This document shows positions 1-5,141 of a DNA stretch of 5,933 bases, one piece after another; within the stretch, counting starts at the first letter, position 1; the number at the start of each line of letters is the position of its first letter. The stretch comes from an uncultured Eubacteriales bacterium (lineage in GTDB: Bacteria; Bacillota; Clostridia; Peptostreptococcales; Anaerovoracaceae). The notes under the pieces are model-generated. The model had not been told where the DNA came from, did not search any database, and saw nothing but the letters and a program-made list of their open reading frames with translations. The position numbers were made by a program, and so were the translations under genes. The stretch spans positions 1 to 5,933 of the forward strand of contig CADBRY010000225.1 in assembly GCA_902797195.1 (NCBI GenBank), written 5' to 3'.

Positions 1-16
1 AGCCGCCGCAAGAAAT

Positions 17-45
17 ATAGTACCATTCTAGACAACCCATGTCAA
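17..45 (-). promoter_or_regulatory. Strong sigma-A promoter reading out of the window, just after the regulator gene
   Basis: On the minus strand a perfect -35 TTGACA (45-40) is followed by exactly 17 bases and then TACTAT (22-17) as -10, four of six matches to consensus, preceded by TGG (an extended -10 TGn). The -35 lies three bases past the regulator's TGA (51-49). Transcription would start near position 10 and serve a gene left of the window. A short inverted repeat, GACA-N5-TGTC, at 43-31 overlaps the -35 and could be a binding site, though four-base arms are weak evidence. Confidence 0.75.
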
Positions 46-48
46 GCA

Positions 49-513
49 TCATCTGTGTTTATCCACCGATGATTTTATGCTGTCGGTAAAAAAGTCGTTC
101 AATTTACAGAATCCCTTGTAAAGGACTTCCTTCTCTTCCTCGGAGAAACCCTCGCAGGCAGCTTCCGCCATCTCTTCCCTGTATTGCCTCTGGTAGGCGG
201 AAAACATCCTGCCCTTTCTTGTGACAGTCACAACAGTGTTCCGGTCGTTTACCGGATCCGAGTGACGGGCTACCAGACCGTGCTTTTCCAGCTTCTTTAC
301 CAGAGATGTTGTTGAGGGCCTGCTGATCTTAAGGTACTCGGCAAGTTCGCTGACCGTTCTACCCTTTTCATATCGGAGAAGATATGCAATGGCATTTCTG
401 TCTCTGAATGAAAAGCTGGCCTTGCTGTACTTACGCTTGGTCTCCTCCATTAGAAGCGCGTTGTGATATGCCTCCGCAAGTATTCCGTTGAATTTTTGCG
501 AAAAATCGTTCAT
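49..513 (-). CDS. fabT: MarR-family transcriptional regulator, FabT-like
   Basis: A 154-residue winged-helix regulator of the usual MarR length. N-terminal and C-terminal helices (about 5-50 and 102-150) would form the dimer interface. The DNA-binding part spans about 53-101: helix TVSELAEYLKIS, recognition helix around RPSTTSLVKKLEKHGL, then the wing DPVNDRNTVVTVTRKG with the Asp90-Arg91 pair typical of MarR. Its position in a FAS operon and an N-terminus with a LLMEE segment recall FabT, the acyl-ACP-responsive repressor of streptococcal FAS genes, where the regulator is usually first in the cluster; here it is last. The symbol is inferred from context. It starts 38 bp after the second KAS gene, with only a weak GAG (524-522) as ribosome site, and I see no clear promoter of its own, so it is probably made from the FAS transcript at lower yield. 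The ligand and operators are not shown by the sequence. Confidence 0.88.
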   Translation of the reverse strand: MNDFSQKFNGILAEAYHNALLMEETKRKYSKASFSFRDRNAIAYLLRYEKGRTVSELAEYLKISRPSTTSLVKKLEKHGLVARHSDPVNDRNTVVTVTRKGRMFSAYQRQYREEMAEAACEGFSEEEKEVLYKGFCKLNDFFTDSIKSSVDKHR

Positions 514-551
514 TTTGTTTTCTCGTATCTTTTATGGTTATTGATTAAGCT
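514..551. other. 38-bp AT-rich gap between the second KAS gene and the regulator
   Basis: This is the longest gap between genes in the operon. The minus strand is AT-rich and carries only a weak GAG, eight bases before ATG 513, unlike the strong purine tracts before the other genes. I see no hairpin with a U-run and no convincing -35/-10 pair. Confidence 0.6.
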
Positions 552-1778
552 CTATTCGTATTTACCCACAATGACGCTTGAGTTCTGCCCGCCGAAGCCA
601 AAGGCATTGGACATGGCATATTTCATTCCTTCGATCTCCTGAAGGGATGAGACGTATTTCATGCTGCACTCAGGATCCAGTTTCTCAAGATTAAGTGTAG
701 GCGGAAGTATCCCTTCCTCCAGTGCTTTGATACAGGTTATGATCTCAGTGATGCCGCCTGCTCCCATCATATGACCTGTGGCTGCTTTGGTGGACCCGAT
801 CATAACCTCCGAGTCAGCGCCAAAGACCTTGCTTATGGACAGGTCTTCAGTCAGATCACCCTTGGGTGTGGCTGTACCGTGGGCATTGATGTATCCGATC
901 CGGGAAGGATCTATACCGGCCATTTCAAGAGCCTGTCTCATACAATTGATCTCTCCGCCCCCATCGGGTCTCGGGGTGACAGTGTGGTATGCATCCGTAT
1001 TGTTCCCGTATCCTGCAAGCTCCGCATATATGCGGGCTCCCCTTGCCTTTGCATGGGACTCAGTCTCGATCATCAGCGCCCCTGCCCCTTCTCCGATGAC
1101 AAAACCATCCCTGTCCACATCAAAGGGTCTGCATGCTTTTTCCGGCTCTTCGTTTCTGGTTGACAGAGCCTGGGCTGATGCAAGTGACTGTATAAGCACC
1201 GCCGTCACGGGAGCCTCCGCTCCAACAGCGATCATGGCGTCAGCCATACCCGCTTTAAGATGCATCCCGCAAAGAGCTATGGCATCTCCTCCCGACGCAC
1301 AGGCCGTGTTGAGGGTCATGCTTGGTCCGTGTATATCGTTGGCGATGGCGATCTGCGATGCACCGATATTTCCGATGCATTTTGCAAGAAATCTGGGGCC
1401 CACCTTCTTCATGGCGGAGCTGTCATATTTACTCTGGGTCCCGGTGATGGTTCCGATGCCGTTCAAAGCCGTGCCCATGATTATTCCGGTACGGTATTTA
1501 TCTTCGATTCCCCCGGCAGACTCTATTGCCTGAGATGCCGCCGCAAAGGCCATCTGCATAAACCGATCCATCTCACCGGCAAGTTTCCTGGGCATGTGCT
1601 CCTTGGGATCGAAATCCCTGACCTCCCCGGCGAACCTCACGGGAAGTTCTTCCCTTTCGATGCTCTCTATGGGACCTATGCCGCACTTGCCTTCTGTAAG
1701 ATTTTTCCAGTAGTCCTCCACGGTGCTTCCTATGGGAGTAATGACTCCCATTCCGGTTATCACAAGTTTCTCACTCAT
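552..1778 (-). CDS. fabF: Second, divergent 3-oxoacyl-ACP synthase (FabF/KAS II family)
   Basis: This is a 408-residue thiolase-fold condensing enzyme with a complete active site: Cys160 in NTACASG, His300 in NAHGTATPKGD, Lys331 and His336 in KAATGH. It should therefore catalyse malonyl-ACP condensation and is not an inactive chain-length-factor type. By eye it shares about 40% of its first 80 residues with the FabF encoded at 3474-2239, so it is an old paralogue and not a recent duplicate. It differs where substrate access is controlled. The first gating loop reads NAFGFGGQNSS (Phe395 at the position of E. coli Phe400), and the second reads DAYHTVTPRPDGGG where FabF normally has HMTAP. The segment before the nucleophile (RFLAKCIGNIGASQIAI) also lacks the usual PFFIPMMI. 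AGAGGA lies seven bases before ATG 1778, in the 14-bp gap after fabZ. The pairing with fabZ recalls enterococcal fabN-fabO, where FabO channels the cis-3-enoyl intermediate into unsaturated fatty acids; a chain-length role is equally possible. Confidence 0.93.
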   Translation of the reverse strand: MSEKLVITGMGVITPIGSTVEDYWKNLTEGKCGIGPIESIEREELPVRFAGEVRDFDPKEHMPRKLAGEMDRFMQMAFAAASQAIESAGGIEDKYRTGIIMGTALNGIGTITGTQSKYDSSAMKKVGPRFLAKCIGNIGASQIAIANDIHGPSMTLNTACASGGDAIALCGMHLKAGMADAMIAVGAEAPVTAVLIQSLASAQALSTRNEEPEKACRPFDVDRDGFVIGEGAGALMIETESHAKARGARIYAELAGYGNNTDAYHTVTPRPDGGGEINCMRQALEMAGIDPSRIGYINAHGTATPKGDLTEDLSISKVFGADSEVMIGSTKAATGHMMGAGGITEIITCIKALEEGILPPTLNLEKLDPECSMKYVSSLQEIEGMKYAMSNAFGFGGQNSSVIVGKYE

Positions 1779-1792
1779 GTAATAGTCCTCTC

Positions 1793-2239
1793 TTATTTGT
1801 CATCCTTAACCAGAGCAAAGGAAAACTCCGCCTGAATGCAGACCTTGCCGTCCACATAACCTTTGCCTTTTGCAAAATAGAATGGCGGTTTCTGCTTTAC
1901 GATCTCACACTCGGTCTCGAAAGTGTCCCCCGGTTTTACGGGATTTCTGAATTTGACTTCCTTGAGCCCCGTAAACATGGACAGCAGACCATCCTTCATC
2001 TGATCCTTAAAGAGCAGACAGGATGACTGTGCAAGCATTTCGCAAAGGATGACGCCCGGCACAACGGGATTCCCCGGGAAATGTCCTCTGAGGAAGAACT
2101 CATCTCCACGCACTGTATATTTTCCCCTGGAAACCAGTTTGGTTCCCTCGCCGTCGGCGACTTCCTCAAGGTCGGCTTCTTCAACGAGAAGCATGTCGTC
2201 TCTGTGAGGCAGGATCTTCATCAATTCTTCTTTATTCAT
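1793..2239 (-). CDS. fabZ: 3-hydroxyacyl-ACP dehydratase FabZ
   Basis: FabZ dehydrates (R)-3-hydroxyacyl-ACP to trans-2-enoyl-ACP. From ATG 2239 the protein is 148 residues, a normal hot-dog-fold FabZ. It begins MNKEELMKILPHRDDMLLVEE, aligning with the family N-terminus; the usual PHRxPFLL is PHRDDMLL here. The central motif RGHFPGNPVVPGVI holds catalytic His53, and CEMLAQ holds Glu67, matching E. coli FabZ His54/Glu68. The C-terminal half has FRNPVKPGD and FAKGKGYVDGKV, which are common in FabZ. An in-frame ATG at 2269 would add ten residues inside fabF and is rejected because the 2239 start has its own ribosome site and TAATG coupling. FabA-like isomerase activity cannot be read from the sequence; the length and N-terminus favour FabZ. 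FabN of enterococci is also a FabZ homologue and also sits beside a KAS gene, so a dual dehydratase/isomerase role is possible but unproven. Confidence 0.94.
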   Translation of the reverse strand: MNKEELMKILPHRDDMLLVEEADLEEVADGEGTKLVSRGKYTVRGDEFFLRGHFPGNPVVPGVILCEMLAQSSCLLFKDQMKDGLLSMFTGLKEVKFRNPVKPGDTFETECEIVKQKPPFYFAKGKGYVDGKVCIQAEFSFALVKDDK

Positions 2240-3474
2240 TATTCGTTCACCTTTCTGAATCCCACGCATGCATTATGTCCGCCAAAGCCAAGTGATGTGG
2301 AAAGAGCGCAGTCCACGCTTGCCTCTGCTGCCTTGAGAGGCGTGTAGTTAAGATCGCACTCCGGATCCTGATCGTCCAGACCTATTGTTGGCGGGATAAT
2401 GCCTTCCTTCATGGCAAGCACAGATGCAATGGCTTCCACCGCACCTGTTCCTCCCAGCATGTGTCCGGTCATGGATTTGGTGGAACTGATTATCAGATTC
2501 TTGGCATCGTCGCCGAAGACTTTCTTAAGGGCAAGTGTTTCCGATTTATCGTTCAGCGGCGTTCCCGTTCCGTGTGCATTCACATAGATCTTTGACGCTT
2601 CAGGGCTTCCCGAGCCTTCCCATGCGTCTCTTATGGCCTTGGCTCCCGCCGTTCCTTCCGGGTCCGGCGCCGTCATATGATGAGCGTCGCAGGTGGATCC
2701 GTAGCCGGTAAACTCGGCGTATATCCTGGCTCCTCTTGCCTTTGCATGCTCATACTCCTCAAGGACCATTGCACCCGCACCTTCGCCGATCACGAAGCCG
2801 CCTCTGTCCTTATGGAAAGGCAACGAAGCCCGGGTCACATCATTGGTCTGATTCAGAGCCTGCATTTTAATGAAGCCGGCAACGCTGCTCCTTGTAACGG
2901 CAGCCTCCGTTCCTCCTGAGATCATAACATCGGCATAGCCATGCTTTATGGCGCGGTATGCCTCACCCAGAGCGTTGGTTCCCGATGCGCATGCCGATAC
3001 GGCAGGAAGAGCCGGGCCCTGCATGCCATAGCGTATCGCAATGGTTCCCGCACACATATTCGGTATCATCATAGGAATAAAGTAGGGGGACACAAATCTG
3101 GGACCCTTCTCCAGAAACTTTTCAAACACATCCTCGAAGGTTGCAATGCCGCCTATTCCGGAACCGAAGTACACGCCTGCTCTTTCCCTGTCGAAGTTTC
3201 CTTCTATGCCGCTGTCTTCCACAGCCTCTATTGCAGCCGCCAATCCCATCTGAACGTTTCTGTCGCTTCTTCTCACCTCTGCTTTCTCCATATACTTCAG
3301 AGGGTCGAAGTCCTTGACCTCAGCTGCTATCTGAACGGCAAAATCGGTGGTATCGAAGAGAGTTATCTTATCGATACCCAATTTCCCTGCGATCAGATTG
3401 TTCCAGAGGGTGTTCACATCATTTCCAAGAGGTGTTATTGCACCCAGTCCCGTTACCACTACTCTTCTGTCCAT
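2239..3474 (-). CDS. fabF: 3-oxoacyl-ACP synthase II FabF (KAS II), canonical copy
   Basis: FabF condenses malonyl-ACP with acyl-ACP to extend the chain by two carbons, releasing CO2. I use the ATG at 3474 (411 residues, MDRRVVVTGLGAITPLG), because AGGAG sits seven bases upstream and family members begin there; an in-frame ATG at 3513 would add 13 unrelated residues and push into fabG. The thiolase-fold catalytic set is complete: Cys162 in SACASG, His301 in NAHGTGTPLND, Lys333 in STKSMTGH and His338. The spacing matches E. coli FabF (163/303/335/340). The gating loop LGFGGHN places Phe397 at the position of E. coli Phe400, and the second loop reads HHMTAP, close to the standard form. The stop TAA shares its last base with the fabZ start (TAATG), a typical reinitiation junction. 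This is the housekeeping KAS of the fabK-D-G-F run. Confidence 0.96.
   Translation of the reverse strand: MDRRVVVTGLGAITPLGNDVNTLWNNLIAGKLGIDKITLFDTTDFAVQIAAEVKDFDPLKYMEKAEVRRSDRNVQMGLAAAIEAVEDSGIEGNFDRERAGVYFGSGIGGIATFEDVFEKFLEKGPRFVSPYFIPMMIPNMCAGTIAIRYGMQGPALPAVSACASGTNALGEAYRAIKHGYADVMISGGTEAAVTRSSVAGFIKMQALNQTNDVTRASLPFHKDRGGFVIGEGAGAMVLEEYEHAKARGARIYAEFTGYGSTCDAHHMTAPDPEGTAGAKAIRDAWEGSGSPEASKIYVNAHGTGTPLNDKSETLALKKVFGDDAKNLIISSTKSMTGHMLGGTGAVEAIASVLAMKEGIIPPTIGLDDQDPECDLNYTPLKAAEASVDCALSTSLGFGGHNACVGFRKVNE
2248..2254 (-). promoter_or_regulatory. Shine-Dalgarno site fixing the fabZ start
   Basis: The minus strand reads AAAGGTG, then eight bases, then ATG at 2239, all inside the last codons of fabF. 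The ATG shares one base with the fabF stop (TAATG). This decides the 148-residue FabZ over a reading starting at 2269. Confidence 0.8.
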
Positions 3475-3481
3475 TTGGCTT

Positions 3482-3486
3482 CTCCT
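3482..3486 (-). promoter_or_regulatory. Shine-Dalgarno site fixing the fabF start
   Basis: The minus strand reads AGGAG followed by seven bases (AAGCCAA) and ATG at 3474. It lies in the 19-bp fabG-fabF gap. It supports the 411-residue FabF over the longer in-frame reading from 3513, which would overlap the end of fabG and has no family-like N-terminus. Confidence 0.85.
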
Positions 3487-3493
3487 ATCATTA

Positions 3494-4228
3494 TTACATG
3501 GCGATTCCGCCATCGACCTTGATTATCTCTCCGGTCACATATCTGGCTGCGTCTGAGGCGAGGAAGAAGATAACATCCGCAACTTCATCCGCCGTTCCCA
3601 TTCTCTTCATTGGGATCATGTCCACCAGCTTGTTGTTCTTGCTAAGGTTTGCTGTCATATCCGTTGCGATAAAGCCGGGGGCCACCGCATTGCAGCGAAT
3701 TCCTCTTCCCACCAGCTCCTTGGCTGTGGATTTGGTAAGGCCGATAACACCGGCCTTTGATGTGCTGTAGTTTGCCTGTCCGGGGTTGCCGATAATACCG
3801 GATACCGACGATACATTGACGATGCATCCGCTCTTCTGCTTCATGAAATATGGCGTTGCGTGACGTATCATATTGAAGGTTCCCTTCAGGTTTACTCCGA
3901 TGACCGCATCGAATCCCTCTTCCTTCATCATGGCGATGAGTCCGTCACGGGTTATCCCAGCACAGTTGATGAGTATATCGATGGTTCCAAACTCCTTGAC
4001 TATGTCGTCAACAGTTTCCTTTACGGCGTTGAAATCAGAGACGTCCATCCTGATGGCCTTTGCCTTTACACCGAGAGCCTCGATCTCAGATAACACTTCT
4101 GCGACCTTCTCCTCGGGATCCATATGGATTATGACTATGTTTGCTCCATCGGATGCCAGTTTTATCGCTGTTGCTCTGCCTATGCCGGAGCCTCCTCCGG
4201 TCACCACTGCTGTCTTACCGTTAAGCAT
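3494..4228 (-). CDS. fabG: 3-oxoacyl-ACP reductase FabG
   Basis: FabG is the NADPH-dependent reductase that converts 3-ketoacyl-ACP to (R)-3-hydroxyacyl-ACP. It is a classical short-chain dehydrogenase of 244 residues, the normal length. Visible motifs in order are the cofactor glycine loop TGGGSGIG (10-17), Asp62, NCAG (88-91, where many FabG have NNAG), Asn113, Ser141, Tyr154 and Lys158 in YSTSK. The Ser-Tyr spacing of 13 and Tyr-Lys spacing of 4 match E. coli FabG (138/151/155). The C-terminal VTGEIIKVDGGIAM is also typical of the family. ATG 4228 has AAGGAG nine bases upstream, within the end of fabD; the start and the fabD stop share ATGCTTAA, an 8-bp overlap. The next gene, fabF, starts 19 bp after the TAA. 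A general sugar or steroid SDR is possible from sequence alone, but its place between fabD and fabF makes FabG nearly certain. Confidence 0.96.
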   Translation of the reverse strand: MLNGKTAVVTGGGSGIGRATAIKLASDGANIVIIHMDPEEKVAEVLSEIEALGVKAKAIRMDVSDFNAVKETVDDIVKEFGTIDILINCAGITRDGLIAMMKEEGFDAVIGVNLKGTFNMIRHATPYFMKQKSGCIVNVSSVSGIIGNPGQANYSTSKAGVIGLTKSTAKELVGRGIRCNAVAPGFIATDMTANLSKNNKLVDMIPMKRMGTADEVADVIFFLASDAARYVTGEIIKVDGGIAM

Positions 4229-5141
4229 TGTTCTTCACTCCTTCCAGGGTTTTGGCAAGGGTATCCATGTCGCTTACCCGATACATCCTTACATCCTTTG
4301 ATATACGCGTGATCATGGATGTGAGGGCCTTGCCCGGTCCCAGTTCGATAAAGGTATCCACACCTTCATCCATCATGTTGTTGATAAGCTTCTTCCAATA
4401 AACAGGATTTATGATCTGCTCTTTAAGAAGTCTGCGGTAGTCTCCCTCATAGGGACTTGCCGTTCTGTTTGAATAAACGGGAATACCTGCTTCATTTATA
4501 TTTGCGTCTTTAAGCACCGTCTCAAATTCTTCCACCACACCATTCATGTATGGTGAATGGAATGCGCCGCTTACATCAAGGATCTTGGCTATGCCACCGG
4601 CCTCTTTCACATCGGCCTGCATGCTTACAAGCTGGTCCTTATCTCCTGCAACGGACACTTGACCGTCACAGTTGAAATTTACCGGATACAGATCCGGGTA
4701 TCTTCCGCATATTTCCTCTACCTGCCCGTCGGTCAGTTTGAGCACGGCCGCCATACCCGTTTCATGAGCCTCGGATGCGATCTGCATCAGACGGCCTCTC
4801 TCGCTGACTACACGCATACCCTCTTCCAATGTCATAGAGCCTGCATATGTCAGTGCCGCCAGCTCACCCAGGGAGTAACCGGCGGTCATGTCCGCCTTTA
4901 TCCCCGCATCATCAAGAGCCGCTGCCATGGCAAGATCCACTGTGTATATACAGGGCTGAGTGTTTTTTGTTTCCATCAGCTCTGCGGCATCCGCTTCAAA
5001 GCACTGCTTTGAAGTCCCCTCTCTTACCGAATCGGCCTCGGCAAAAACCTGTGCTGCGGCAGGGATCGCTCCACAAACATCCTTCCCCATTCCCGGGGTC
5101 TGGGCTCCCTGACCGGCAAACACAAATGCTATTTTACCCAT
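4221..5141 (-). CDS. fabD: Malonyl-CoA:ACP transacylase FabD
   Basis: FabD moves malonyl from malonyl-CoA to the phosphopantetheine arm of ACP, supplying the extender unit for both condensing enzymes. The 306-residue length is normal. The N-terminal FVFAGQGAQ motif (residues 6-14) forms the oxyanion side with Gln11. The nucleophile is Ser90 in GYSLGE (88-93), Arg115 binds the malonyl carboxylate, His195 in GAFHSP is the catalytic base, and the C-terminal ELGPGKAL (266-273) is the usual family signature. The residue before the nucleophile is Tyr, where E. coli FabD has His. ATG 5141 is supported by GGAGG eight bases upstream, lying inside the 3' end of fabK. The gene overlaps fabK by 13 bp and fabG by 8 bp, so its expression is tied to both. 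Codons around residues 43-49 contain a perfect 21-bp palindrome, listed separately. Function is assigned from motifs and context; confidence is high. Confidence 0.96.
   Translation of the reverse strand: MGKIAFVFAGQGAQTPGMGKDVCGAIPAAAQVFAEADSVREGTSKQCFEADAAELMETKNTQPCIYTVDLAMAAALDDAGIKADMTAGYSLGELAALTYAGSMTLEEGMRVVSERGRLMQIASEAHETGMAAVLKLTDGQVEEICGRYPDLYPVNFNCDGQVSVAGDKDQLVSMQADVKEAGGIAKILDVSGAFHSPYMNGVVEEFETVLKDANINEAGIPVYSNRTASPYEGDYRRLLKEQIINPVYWKKLINNMMDEGVDTFIELGPGKALTSMITRISKDVRMYRVSDMDTLAKTLEGVKNNA
4994..5014. repeat. Perfect 21-bp palindrome inside fabD
   Basis: The arms CTTCAAAGCA and TGCTTTGAAG flank a single central base (5004); all ten pairs match. In mRNA it could form a nine-pair stem with a three-base loop. 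It falls in fabD codons for about residues 43-49 (TSKQCFE), ahead of the nucleophile domain, in a stretch that is not among the catalytic motifs. It has no following T-run, so it is not a standard terminator. It may be a protein-binding site, an RNA hairpin, or coincidence. Confidence 0.6.

Noticed and set aside
1..48. Intrinsic terminator after the regulator
   Set aside because: No GC-rich stem followed by a U-run is present on the minus strand; the stretch instead holds a promoter.
778..1533. Long open frame on the plus strand (251 codons) opposite the second KAS gene
   Set aside because: It is the antisense shadow of a gene with complete catalytic motifs; its translation is low-complexity (Ser, Pro and Ala rich) with no recognisable domain.
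1260..1835. Plus-strand open frame of 191 codons spanning the fabZ/KAS junction
   Set aside because: Antisense to two well-supported genes, no family resemblance, and no convincing ribosome site noted.
2175..2192. Six-base inverted repeat GCTTCT/AGAAGC in fabZ
   Set aside because: Short arms within coding sequence; expected by chance several times in a window this size.
552..3474. Ketosynthase/chain-length-factor pair of a polyketide or aryl polyene cluster
   Set aside because: Both condensing enzymes keep the Cys nucleophile and both His residues, and the neighbours are housekeeping FAS genes with no cyclase, aromatase or export genes.
2941..3522. Plus-strand open frame of 193 codons opposite fabF
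   Set aside because: Antisense shadow of fabF with no recognisable motifs.
4185..4200. GC-rich inverted repeat CCGGAG-CCTC-CTCCGG near the fabG start
   Set aside because: It encodes the conserved glycine loop GGGSGIG, which explains the repeated GGA/TCC-like codons; no T-run follows, so it is not a terminator.
4540..4560. Seven-base inverted repeat in fabD (CCATTCA and TGAATGG)
   Set aside because: It lies over the conserved HSPYMNG segment of FabD and arms of seven bases with a seven-base loop are not unusual at this length.
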